Below are positions 40,677 through 52,630 of a stretch of 64,000 bases of DNA, one piece after another. Under the pieces are notes generated by a model. The model was given only the letters and a program-made list of their open reading frames with translations. It did no database searches and was not told where the DNA came from. Position 1 is the first letter of the stretch; each line of letters begins with the position of its first letter. The stretch lies in assembly GCF_012220205.1 (NCBI RefSeq), contig NZ_CP047225.1, forward strand, positions 1,054,001 through 1,118,000, read 5' to 3'. The stretch is from Mycoplasmopsis gallinacea (lineage in GTDB: Bacteria > Bacillota_I > Bacilli_A > Mycoplasmatales > Metamycoplasmataceae). Made by a program: the position numbers and the translations under genes.

Positions 40677-43600
40677 TTATTTTTTACTTTTTTTAACTAA
40701 AACACCAATCATTATAGCTGCAAGAGTTGTGCTTAAACCTAAAGCTAAATATCAAAGTCAACTTAATTTTTCTTCAACACCTGCTTTTTCTTTTAATAGT
40801 GTTTCAAATAATGATTTTTCTATTTTATTTAATGGGTCGTAATTAAGTTTTAATAATTCTTTAGTTAATTTTTTATTTAAATTGCTTTCTGGTTTATAAG
40901 TATCAAAATATGAAGTATTTAAGATGCTATTAGCAAATTCAACAAACTTAGTTTGATTTAATTGTTCTAACTTATTAGTTGCTTCAATAAATTTAGTTTT
41001 ATCAACATTTTCAAGAGCATCAAAATAACTTATTTCAGCTTCTGCAAAGTTTAGATTATATTGATTCTGGTTTAGAACAAAATTTTTACTTGTATCCAAT
41101 TTACTATTTAAATTGCTTGATTTAACTGAATTAATTAATTCAGTAATTGAATTAATTTTAGCATTTAAGTCTTGAATTGATTTTTCGGTATCAGGATTTT
41201 TAACATCTGAATTATTTCATTGCTCGTTTAATGATTTAAGAAATTTACCTTGCTTAATTAATTCAATCAATTTATTAATGCCATTAATATCTTCGTCATA
41301 ATTAACTAATTCATCTAAAATGTCTTGAATTTCTTTTGGTAATTCTTTATTATCAACATCTTTTTGATACTCAATAATTTTGGCGTTTAACTTCTCATAT
41401 AAGTCATTAATTTTCTTAGTTTCATCATCAATTACTTTGAAACTTTGTTTAAGTTTATCTAAAATTTCTTGAGTTTCAGCAAGTGAAGTATTTGCACTAT
41501 TATAACCATTTGGAGTTTCATTATTAACTAATTTTTTAGCATTAATTAAAGCATTTTCGTAGTTATTACGTTTTTCTTCAGATACTTTATTATAGTAGCT
41601 TGAACCTTTAATTTCGTTTTCTTTTGCAATTTCATCTTTTAACTCTTTCATCTTATTATCAAGATTTTGAGCTTGATCTAAAATTGCCGGGTTATCAACC
41701 AAGTCATTATTTTTAATTCTGTTAATTAAATCATCTTTCTGACTTTGGTTAAGATTTTCGAGGTTTTCAATAGCTTTAATATGATTGTTTTTATCAGCAA
41801 TTAATTTATTAAGTTTATCTTGCAATGTAGCTACTTGGCCAGCTTCATCATTATGTTTATCAATGTTATTTACTTGGGCTATTAAATTAGCTTTTTCATT
41901 TGGTGATAAAACTTCTGAATTATTAATTTGTTCAATTAAATCATTTTCTAAACCATTTAACTCTTCATATAAGTGCTGTAATGATTTGTCATTATTTGAT
42001 AATAAATCTTCTAATAATTCATTATCAACACCATTATCTGAATCTGATGTTAATAATTTTTTAGCTTCATCTAATTTATCATCAAATTGTTCTTTATTAT
42101 CAGCTTTATTGTATTTTGTGTTATTTGGATCAGCAATTGATTTTTCATAGTTTTTGATTAATTTGTCTAAAGCTGCCATTTTTTTACTTAAATTAATTGC
42201 ATCTTCATAAGCTTTTTGTGCTTCTGCTAAATCAGTTGCATTATTAATTGCTTCTTTAGCTTCAGTTAATTGTTTTGGATTAAGAATATTCGGTAAATCA
42301 GGTTGATTTACATTGTTTTCTAATTTATTAAGTAAAGCTTCTTTTTGAGCATCAAAAACAATTTTGCTAAAGTCTTCTGGATTAGTAATTACATTATTTT
42401 CATCCAATGTCATTTCTTTATTAATGATCTGATTAATATATTTATCTTTGTTATTTTGATCTAAATCATTATTGTCAATTGCTTTAATTTGATCTACATA
42501 AACTTTTTTAGCATCATTAATAATTTGCGCTTGTTCTTTTAATTTTGCAATAGTTTCATCTGTAATTGGATTTTGGTTAAGTTGTTCTTTAAATTTTGCT
42601 TTTTCATCTGTGCTTAAATATGGTGCATTATCAACATATTTAAGAGCTTCATCACGATTAATATTGGTATTAGCTAATTTAAGATCATCAATTGCTTTTT
42701 GCACTGCATCTAAATTTGCATTGTAATTAAATGTATCATTTGAATCAGTGTTTTCTTTACCATTTTTAATTTTGTTTGCAACATTTAATGCATTATCAAA
42801 AGCATCTTTATTATTTTGATCTGCATTTTGATATGCACTTGAATTAGGTACATCTTTAACATTTTCAATTGCTTGTTTTAACTCAAGCATTTTGTTATCT
42901 AAAGTAGTTGCATTATTTTCAATGGTTTCTAATTGATCGTTATCGCTTGATTTAATTTGATTAATATATGCATCTTTTTGTTGTTGATTTAAGTTTTCAT
43001 ATGCTTTAATAAGATTAATTGCAGCTTTTTTAACTGCTTCAATTTGAGCAATTTCGTCTTTAATATCGTTTAAAGTTAATTTAGTACCATCATCATTAGC
43101 TTTTTCTAAAGTATTAGGATCTAATGAATTAAGTTTATTAATTAAATCTTCTTTTTGTTTTGGAGATAAGTATTCATTATTAGTTACTTCTTGAATTGTT
43201 TTTTGAATATCACCATCTAAAGCTTCATATTTGCTTTGAATTTCACCTTTAGTATTAGTTTCTTCATCACCAATTCAATTATCTAAATTATCTGTACCTA
43301 AATCGGTAGTATTAGTTTTATCTAATAATTTTTTAGCATCTTCAATCACTTTATCAAAAGCATTTTTAGGAGTTTCGGAAGCATAAGTATATTTATCTAA
43401 TGGTTTTTTAGCTTCATAGTTTTTAACTATTTCATCTAATTTAGCCATTTTATCATCTAAGGTTTGACCTGCAGCTTTTTGTATTTTTGCATCTTCAAGA
43501 GTTGCAGCTTCATTAATTTTGTTAATCACATCAGCTAATTGAGCTTTATTTAAGTGAACAAAATCTTTTTCTACTTCATTAACTAAAACTTGCTTATCTA

Positions 43601-46600
43601 CTTCTAATTCGATTTTATTAACTTTATCGATAGAATCAGTTTCATTGCTATCAATTTTTTCTTTAAGTGCTTGTGCTTGTTCGCTAGTTAATTTATTATT
43701 TTGCACTAATTCATCAATTTTAGCTTTTAAATTATTTTTAGCTTCTTGTAAATTGGTTAAGAAACCAGAAATTACAACTCTATTTTCAGTATCTGAATTA
43801 ATATCAGTTAAATTATCTTTGGTTGACTGCAATACATATTTAACAGTTAATTGACCTGTTTCATCATCAGCAGTAATATCTCTAATAATAATTTTTGCTT
43901 TTGAAGTATTTGGATCTTGAATTAAGGTTGTAAAGTATGAATTATCATTATTTGCAAGTACTTCAGCTTTTTTATTAACTAATGAACTTGCTTTGATTTG
44001 TGCTTTATCATTTGGTACATAATTAATTGTTTTAGATACTTGATCATTAACAATTAAAGCATTTAATCTTTGTAATTCGGTTTGTAAACCAGTAATTTGT
44101 GCAGTTTTATTAACTACATGAATATCAGTTAAATCAGTACGTTTTGAATAAATGTTGTATTGAACGTTTAAAGTACCTGTTCTATCATCAAAACTTGTAA
44201 TCACAACATCTTTAGCTTGATCGTCATTAGTTGAAACTGGAGTAATATTACTTAAAATAACATCAGATGGACTGATAGTTGATTTATTTTGAATTGCATT
44301 TTCTCAACTATAAGTTAATTCATCCAATCTTTGTAATTCAGTTTTGAAACCTTTAATAGTATTGGCATTTTTACTTCTAGTTTGATTAATTTCAACCTCA
44401 ACTGCTTGTCTTGAATTTGAAACTAAAGTATAACTAACAGTAATTTCACCTTTTCTATCATCTCGACTAACAATTGTCATTGAATTTTCTTTGATTGAAA
44501 TGTCTTCGGCACTTAATTCACGATTATCGCTTAATTTGACTTGTACCCCAGAAGGAATAACATTTGTTTCATTGTAAAGAGGTAATCATTGTTCTTTACC
44601 TGGATAATCAATTACTAAATCAGCAATTAATCTTTCAATTCTATTTTCTTCTTCATCATCATTAGTTACATAACCATCAAAACTTAATAATGGATTTGAA
44701 GTGTCAGATTTAATTGTAGGTGCTTGTTCAGGTGCATCATCTCAAGTTCCTGAAATTAAACCATCTGTACCAGTTAATGGTCTTGTAGAAATTAATTTAT
44801 AACCTAATTGAATTGTTCCAGTTTCATTATTAGCATTTTGAGTATCTAAAATTGTTTCAATTTTAACATTTTCATTTTGCCCGTATTCTGTTAAGGTTGC
44901 ATTAAAGTCATCAGAAGTTAATTGTGAAGCTTTTTTCTGATCTGTTCCACCTTTTTTAGCTTCATCCTTAGCAGTTATAGTAACTGGTTGATTAGCTTGT
45001 TTTGCTAAATCATTTAATCTTTCTAATTCAGTTTTATAACCTGTTAAGGTTGCATATTTATATTCTGATTTAACATCAGATAAACCTGGTTTAGTTGATT
45101 TCAATTTGTATTTTACTCTTAATTTGCCAGTAATATCATCATAAGCAATAATTTCTTGGTCACTAAAAGTATGATCAGTATTTGGCTCTACACTTCAAGT
45201 TCAATTTTGATCGCTAATTTTAACTTTTGAAGCAAGAATTTGATTTCTATCTGAGTAATCAATTGTATGAGTATAACCATCATCAGTCGCATTTGGATTA
45301 AGATTGTCTAATCTTTCTTTTTCAGCTTCTGCCACAGTTTTAAAACCAGGCAATGATCCTGATTTAGTTTCTGTTGATGTAACAGTATTTAGATCATGGC
45401 CACTAACCACTCCTCTAGTTGAAACTAAACGATATGTATAATCAATGCTATTAGTTTGATTATTTGAAGTTTTTGAAACAATTTCAACTTTAGCATTTTC
45501 TAAATCAGCAACAGCTAAAATTAAATGATCTAATGCTTCTTCAGGTAAATATTGTCTGTAATTTGTACTATCAATACCAGTTAATGAAGCTGTTGCAACT
45601 TTATTTTTAAATAATTCATCTAATCTTTGTTGTTCAGTTTTAAAGTTGTTTAAAACAACATTTTGTACATCGGTATTAACATCTTCATAAATGCCACCTT
45701 TAGTACTATGAATTACATAAGCAACTGTGATAGTTCCATTTATATCATTTTTATCTGTAATATTTTGAATAATGATTTCAGCATTATTATCTGTTGAATT
45801 GATTACAGCATTAATTCCTGAAATTTGTGAACTTGAAGCTAAAATTTGATCGCTATCTGGATAAGTAATTTGTGCATTAGCAACTAACTTAGTTAATCTT
45901 GCTTTTTCAGCATCTTGATCAATTTTGTTTTGTTCAGCTTGTGTTCTAAAACCAGTAATTACTAAGTCTTTGTTTTGACTTTCTGGTGCTTCATAATTAG
46001 TTACATTTCAATTTGAAATTAATTCATTTTGAGTTTTAGTTGTTACTAATTTTAAGTTTAAAGTATTTTGACCAGTTGAATCATCTGGTTTAATTGAATT
46101 AATAAATGCACTAGCTTTATTTGTATTTTGTTTAGTTGCATCATATGAATAGTTAGCTTTATCATTAGCCGGACTAATTGAAGGTAATTGATTATTTTTA
46201 GTTCCGTTGAAAGTAATGTCGCCTTCAACTAGGTTATTTAAAATTTCATTTAATCTTTGTGCTTCAGTTTTAAGTCCAGTAATAATAATTTCTTTTGGTT
46301 CAGAATAAACATCTTGACCATTTTTATTACTTTTTAATTTATAAGTAAGTTTAATTGCTCCAATTACATCATTGTAACCTGCAATTGTTTTATCAACAAC
46401 ACTAATAGTGTCATCTTTAGGATTTAATTGAATTTGATCTGGGTTGAAGCTTGAAGCCATTTTATTTTTATCGATAACTACATTAAGATCATCATTAGTT
46501 TTGGCATCTAAATCAGCTTTTTCACGATCTAAATTACTTTGGAATCCAGACATTGTAGCACTTAAAGTCTTAGAAACTACAGTGTTGTTTTGAATATCAC

Positions 46601-49600
46601 TTCTTGTTGATTTTAAGTGATAATTAAAAGTAATAGTTCCATCCGGATTTTTATTAGTAATTTCATCAATTACAACAATAGCATTATTTTGATTGTTAAT
46701 ATTAGTTAATTGATCATTTAATTGTTCTACTAAATAACCTGAAAGATTTTCTTTAGTAGCTTCATCAACAGTAGTTTTATCTTTAGCTTTTGTGCCACTA
46801 AAGTTAAATTCTTTTTGTTTGTTGTCAATTAAATTATTTAATCTTTGTTCTTCTGTTTGAAAACCAGTAATTTCTGCAGTTTTTTCATTAGAAATTACAC
46901 TTTCATCAACAGTTGATTGTAATTTATATGCAATTTTAATTTTGCCGGTTATATCGTTATAACCAAGATATCTAACACTACCTGGATAAATTTGTGTTCT
47001 TTCTGGTAATACTCAAGTAATATCTTCAGTATTATTATCTCTTTTTACAACAGCTGAAGCTTGAATATTTGGTTTTTGACTGGCATCTTTATAATCTGGA
47101 GTAGCATTTAAATTATTAACTCTATTTTGTTCATTAGCAAAGCCAGTAATATCATAAGTTTTATTTTGAGTATAAACATTAGTTTTATCACTTGATTTTA
47201 CTACTCTATAAGTAACAGTTAAAGTTCCAGTGTCATTATTACCGCTAATAGAAATAATTTTAGTTTCTAAACCATTTGCATCAGGTGAAATGCTTTGTTG
47301 AGAAACTAAATTTTGTTGAGCAGCTGTAGGATCAATATTTTTATCTGGATAATCAAAAGTAGCAGTATAGTCTTTAATTCTTGCTCTTTCATTATTAATA
47401 TCAGTTCATTTGTCAACAATTGCTTTAATATTTTTATCCGAACCAATTAAAATTTTGTCAGTAAATGGTTGGTTCGCATCATAACTATCTTTGTAAATAG
47501 TAGCACTATCTATTTCTTGTTTAACTTGAGTTTTTTCTGCTTCTGTTAATTCGTTTAATGCTGAAATTTTATTTTTAGCTGTTGTTTTTGCAGTTGCAAA
47601 AGCGCTAGCCATTTGATCGTTTATTTTTTTAATAAATTCATTATTTAAACTAAGTGTAACTGTATTTTCATTATAAGTGAAAATCTTGTTTGAACTTAAA
47701 GCACTTTGTAAAGCATTTTTGGCACTTGATTTTTGACTTGCGTCTAAATAATTAAATTTATCTATTTCGGTATTAAATTCGTTAATTGCACCATTAAGAG
47801 CTTTCGCTTTTTCTATTCATTGTTGAGTAAAAATATCATTATTGGTGTTGTAAAAACTAGTAAGAATATCAGTTGATGCAAAAATATTTTGAATAGTTTT
47901 ATCAGAAGCATTTGTTAAATTTTTGTCAAATGCATCAAGAGCTGTTAAATCAATTTGATTTGTAGAACTTGCAAATTCAAAAGAACCTAAATTATTAAAG
48001 TCATTTTGTGATTGTTTGTAAGTTTCAATTTGTGACTTAACTGAATTTTTGTCATTATTTAATTTATTAACTTTACTTATTAAATCAATAATTGTATTAA
48101 TTTGCTCATTTGTAGCATTCAAATTAACAAACGGATTTAGTTGGCTTTTTGAATTAAGATTTTTAACTTGAGCTTTAATTGTGTTAATAATAAGGTTTTT
48201 AGCTTTATTGTAATTGCCACTATAAGTTGAAGAATTTTGTTCAGTAATTGGATATTCTGCTAATTTTGCAAAATATTTTTCAATTTCAGTTTTACCACTA
48301 TTTATTACAGCATTGAAAGAATTATTAAGTGCATTGTAAACTGCATCGATTGAAGATTTTAAATTATTATATGATGCACCGCTTGGACTAGAAATTGAAT
48401 ATTCTGTAGAAGTAGTTCTATCAATTGCACCAGATTGAGTATTATATTGACTTGAACGGAAATTAATTTTGTTAATATTTCTTTCTATTGCTGTATCCAA
48501 AGCATCTTTTGATGATTGTGAAGCTAAAGCATAAATAATTTTATTAGTTATATTTGCATTATAGCTTGAATCATAAACATCATTACTAAGAGGGAAATCA
48601 CGAATCTCTTTATATTTTGCTTCAATTGCTTGTTGTTGATTATCAAGAGTATCAATTTTAGCTTTTCATTCAGTTAAGAGAACGCTATCTGAATATTGAT
48701 TACTTGCAGTAAATCCTGATTCATTATCTAATAATATTTTTAAATAATCTTTTTGCCCTTTATTTAATCATTGTTTAGTATCAACATATCTTTTAGCTAA
48801 TTCAAGATCAGTATATGTATAAACAATTGGACTAAATTCAATACCATTACTATCAAATCTACTTGATGATAATGGAGTTGATGTTAATGAGCTACCGCTT
48901 TTAACTTTTCATTTTTTGACATCTGTACTAGAAATTGTACTTGTTAAACGTAAAGAATTTGTATTATTTACTGCTTTTGTATCTTGATAAATGCTTTTTG
49001 TACTAATTGTTTTTTTGTTTCTATTAATTCTATTTTTATCAATGAGATAATTAATATTTGAATTTTCATTTTCAGTAATTCTTAAAGTTGTGCCTGGAAA
49101 TGCATCACTATTTGGGTTATAAATATCAGAACCAAGTGATGAATCAATAGTTTCTAAAGTATAGAATTTTTTAAGTTGAGATTCAGATCTGTCAGCTATT
49201 TTTCAAAATCCAGAAACAATTCTTTGATCACTATCATCATTTTTTTCACGATATTCTGCTGATCCAAAGAAAGATTTTCTAGCTGTTGATGATCCAGTGT
49301 TTCCAAAAAACGTTGTATTACTTGGATTAGCCACATCATTATATGGCTCAAATTCTACTTCTGCTACTGCTCCGGCAACTAAATAATCAAGCTTTCTATT
49401 CATTTCAATATTGAAAACAAATAAACCACCTTGATTGTTATGTATAATGTCTTCTGGTCTTGCTCCACTAATAAGATTTTTTTGAAATAAACCAAAATTT
49501 ACTTCTGCTTTATTTTTAAGTGATAATTGAAATCCTCTATCTCTAATATCTGACATATTAGTTGGAGTAGTTACTAAAATATCATGCATTCGAACATGTT

Positions 49601-50560
49601 TATTTGAAGCTTTATAATCATCTCAAGTTCTTTTTTTGCTAAGTAAATCTGAACTTAAACCACTTGTATATGATGTTGGAGTATTTTGGTAATAAGGTAA
49701 GTATGCGTAATTAGTTAATCATGCTTCTAAACTATCTCCATTTTTAGAAGCTTGAAGAGAATCTTTATTTACTCTTTGTACTTTTCCAATTCAAGGTGAA
49801 ATATCATAATCAGATAAAGTAGCATTTCTTTCTTCTTTTAATTTGATAGTATAAGTTTTTTGTTGTAAAACGGTTGAATTATTTCTATCATCAACTTTAA
49901 TATACAAGTGAATTTTAATATCACTTGCTAATTTCATATCATTTGAAAAATAAAATGCTCCTGTATAGAATGTTGATTGTGCACCTTGAGTCGCAGAACC
50001 ATGTAATGGTTTATTAATTAAGTTATAACCTATTTTAAATCTTTTGGTATCGGTACCTGCGTTATATCCATTTCCATTTCATCATGGTCCATAATCTACA
50101 TTTTTATTACTAAAACCATCTACTTGTCAAGAATAAAGTGTTCCGCTTTCTGTTGCATAATTACTGCCTGTTCAATCGGAAACATTTACATTGTTTGGAA
50201 AACCTGGATTTGAGGCATCAAATAATCTAAATCATGAATCTCCAACTGCTCTATATTGTCAATTAGAATTTTCGTCATTAAAATTCAAATTACCGTTTGA
50301 ATTAAAAATATTTATATATATATATATATATATGGCGCATATCTGGCATTATGATTTGAAGTTGGAAGTGAATTATAGTTCTTTCAAATATTATCTTGCA
50401 CATTAATATTAACTTGATCAAAAGTTCAACTATTGCCTGAAATTGTTTTAATTGATACATTGTTTGAACTTGTATTCATTGAAAGAGGCAAAACAAGTCC
50501 TATTAATGGTACTGATGCAGGTACAATTAAAAGACTCCTTTTTAATGCTTTACTTTTCAT
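40677..50560 (-). CDS. Giant repeat surface protein, predicted phase-variable (OFF)
   Basis: The body frame (40677 to about 50348) and the signal-peptide frame (ATG 50560) differ, because a (TA)10 tract at 50313-50333 lies between; nine or twelve units would join them into about 3293 aa. Parts in order: signal peptide (LLIVPASVPLIGLVLPLSM, no lipobox Cys); a unique W-rich domain (50300-49200) and helical region with GA-like LTEAEKTQVKQEID (48700-47400); about twelve beta repeats of about 100 aa marked ITGFxTExxRLN (47170-43750, DUF1410-like); then alternating FIVAR-like and GA-like modules (LSPKQKEDLINKLNSL, LNQSQKDDLINRIKN and others, 43620-41200); and a C-terminal membrane anchor (LALGLSTTLAAIMIGVLV) with KKSKK tail. 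Many UGA-Trp codons. Adhesion or host-protein binding is inferred. With ten units translation stops at TAA 50314-50312 after 82 residues. Confidence 0.85.
50313..50333 (-). repeat. (TA)10 microsatellite inside coding sequence
   Basis: Ten TA units plus one T. On the minus strand the signal-peptide frame enters as CCA TAT ATA... and meets TAA at its end, whereas the body frame continues as ATA AAT ATT TTT AAT TCA. Loss of one unit or gain of two aligns them. Confidence 0.93.
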
Positions 50561-50618
50561 ACATATCTCCTATTCTATATATATTAAGTAAACATTGTAT
50601 ATTAATTATTATGAAATT

Positions 50619-50759
50619 ATGAAAAAATTAAAACTTTTTTTGAAAATTGCATCAACTTCATGTTTGACATTAATTCCTGTGGCATTTGTTGCTTCTTGTG
50701 AAAATTCTAAACAAAAAGAAATAAAGTGGGACACCAAAAGTGGACAGAAGGTTAATTAG
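50619..50759 (+). pseudogene. Truncated lipoprotein, 5' end only
   Basis: A 46-codon ORF begins with a clear lipoprotein signal (MKKLKLFLKIASTSC, then VAFVASC with Cys27, then ENSKQKE) and then runs into GTGGGACACCAAAAGTGGACA-type sequence resembling an IS3/IS150-group terminus before TAG. The gene was probably cut by an insertion and most of the IS later lost. It is divergent from the giant surface gene, with its start 59 bp away. Confidence 0.65.
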
Positions 50760-50805
50760 ACATAATAACATCTAAATGTTGTTGGGCCGTTTTTCAATCT
50801 AATTT

Positions 50806-50892
50806 CCTGCGTTTCCCAGTTGTAATCAAAAAAACGAATATACCTACAAATAAGGCGTATTCGTTTTTTTGATTACAACTGGGAAACGCAGG
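50806..50892. repeat. 35-bp perfect inverted repeat
   Basis: Arms 50806-50840 and 50858-50892 are perfectly complementary around a 17-nt loop. The arms start CCTGCGTTTCCCAGTTG. It abuts the right-hand 45-bp island repeat. It is much longer than other terminators here and may be an insertion-element remnant or an RNA structure. Confidence 0.95.
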
Positions 50893-50938
50893 TTTTTATT
50901 TTATCATTTTTTAAAAAAGGGTATAAAAAAAATGAGCT
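50893..50938. repeat. 46-bp direct repeat, right border of island
   Basis: Copy of 39490-39534 with one extra A; it lies 12 bp from the 3' end of tRNA-Leu. Confidence 0.88.
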
Positions 50939-50950
50939 TAAGCTCAACTC

Positions 50951-51035
50951 TGGTGCCCAAGACAGGATTTGAACCTGCACGGATTGCTCCACTAGATCCT
51001 TAGTCTAGCGTGTCTGCCAATTTCACCACTCGGGC
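50951..51035 (-). tRNA. tRNA-Leu (anticodon AAG)
   Basis: 85 nt with encoded CCA, acceptor GCCCGAG/CTTGGGC, anticodon stem CTAGA/TCTAG with loop CTAAGGA, long class II variable arm (TGGAGCAATCCGTG) and T-arm GCAGG-TTCAAAT-CCTGT. Confidence 0.92.
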
Positions 51036-51273
51036 AATTTAGGTAAAAATATTATAACACCATTTTTACAAAATCCAAAAATATTTTTTTGTAAAAAATC
51101 AGATTTGCAAATTAATGTTTATTTTTGAGCGGTTAAAGTCATACATTAATTTACTTAAAATAATAAGAAGCTAAAAAATGTACAACTTAAAAAAGTGATT
51201 ATTTTGCAAAAATATGCAATGAAAAATAAGAGTTTTTTAAATAAAACAAAAAATGCTATAATAATATTTAACT

Positions 51274-51876
51274 ATGAATAAAGAAAGAAAAGAACCTATT
51301 ATTATTTTTACTGGTCCTTCAGGAGTTGGTAAGGGTACAGTAGAGCGTTTACTGTTTGAATTCGATGAGTTAAACTTATCGCTTTCTTGTTCTGCGACAA
51401 CAAGAAAACCTAGAGATGGTGAGTTAAATGGAATTCATTATTACTTCATTGATAAAGATGTCTTTAGAGACAAAATTAAGTCACGCAAATTTTTAGAATT
51501 TTCTTATCATTTAGGTAATTATTACGGAACTCTTTATTCAGAACTTGACAAAATTCACAAAAAAAATAAAGTACCAATGCTTGAAATTGAAACACATGGT
51601 GCAAGACAAGTTATTCAAAAATTAGGACAAGATCACCCTGATAAATATAATTTAATTACAATCTTTTTAGCACCTCCTTCAATTGAAGATTTAAGAAGCA
51701 GAATTATTGGCAGAGGTACTGAAAATAAAGAAAACTTAAAAATTCGTTTAGCCAAAGCTGAAGAAGAAATTTCAGAATCTAACATTTTTAAATACATTAT
51801 TGTTAATGATATTCCTGAAAATGCTGCTAATAAAATTAGAGAAATTCTTCATAAGGAGCTTGGAATAAATGATTAA
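51274..51876 (+). CDS. gmk: Guanylate kinase
   Basis: A 200-aa enzyme with P-loop IIIFTGPSGVGKGTV and the GMP-binding SATTRKPRDGELNGIHYYFI block. It converts GMP to GDP with ATP. It heads an operon with the PP2C phosphatase (8-bp overlap), the Ser/Thr kinase, rsgA and rpe, the same order as in many Firmicutes. No strong Shine-Dalgarno sequence; a TATAAT box is at 51257-51262, so the transcript may have a very short leader. Confidence 0.95.
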   Translation: MNKERKEPIIIFTGPSGVGKGTVERLLFEFDELNLSLSCSATTRKPRDGELNGIHYYFIDKDVFRDKIKSRKFLEFSYHLGNYYGTLYSELDKIHKKNKVPMLEIETHGARQVIQKLGQDHPDKYNLITIFLAPPSIEDLRSRIIGRGTENKENLKIRLAKAEEEISESNIFKYIIVNDIPENAANKIREILHKELGIND

Positions 51877-52630
51877 ATTTGCCAAACTTTCAATAACTGG
51901 AAAAAGAGCAAAAAACGATGATAGAATAGGTGTTTTCAAAAGTGAAAATGCCTTTTTACTTTTATTATGCGATGGTATTGGTGGCGAAAAACATGGAAAT
52001 GTAGCAGCTGAAACTGCGGTTGAACATTTTGGAAGCTACTTTGAAACTGAATTTAGAATTAACTCAGTTTTAGATATAAACATATGAATTTCAAATGCTA
52101 TTGAAAGTCTTAAAGAAAAATTTAAACAAATGGCTAAAGATAATTTTGAATATACCAAAATGGGTACAACACTCACTGGTGCTATTATTATGCCTACAAT
52201 TAAGCGTATTACCATTTTTAACGTTGGTGATAGCCGTGCTTACATTCTTTTTGATAATAATGTTCTTAAACAAATTACAAATGATCAAAATTATGCTAAT
52301 TTGCTAATTGAACTTGGGACTAAACCTGAAGATGCATTTTTAAATTCAAATAGTATGCACTTAACTAGCTGTATTGGTCCAAATATGAAAACTACTCTTG
52401 ATATTATCGAGCTTAATAGCAACAATTACCAAAAAATTTCCAAGCTACTTTTATCAAGTGATGGAATTCATGGTGTTTTAGATAATGAGCAAATTAAAAA
52501 TATTCTTATTGTCAAAAAAACACCTAAAGAAAACGTTTCTCAATTGATTAATGAAGCAAAAAACAATAATTCTAACGATAACATAAGCTGCATTGTTGCT
52601 GATTTTGGAGTCAATAATGAACAAAACTAA
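51869..52630 (+). CDS. prpC: PP2C-type Ser/Thr phosphatase
   Basis: 253 aa with the PPM motifs in order: AKNDDRIG (the ND pair in place of the usual N-Q/E-D), LLCDGIGGEKHGNVAA, MGTTLTGAI, FNVGDSRAYILF, LLSSDGIHG and NDNISCIV. Mn/Mg-binding aspartates are all present. It reverses phosphorylation by the kinase encoded next, with which it overlaps by 14 bp. The AAGGAG 6-8 bases upstream lies inside gmk. Confidence 0.92.

Noticed and set aside
40677-48720. Many short tandem-like repeats suggesting a CRISPR array
   Set aside because: They are degenerate coding repeats of about 100 codons and helical modules in one frame, with no identical repeats or spacers and no cas genes.
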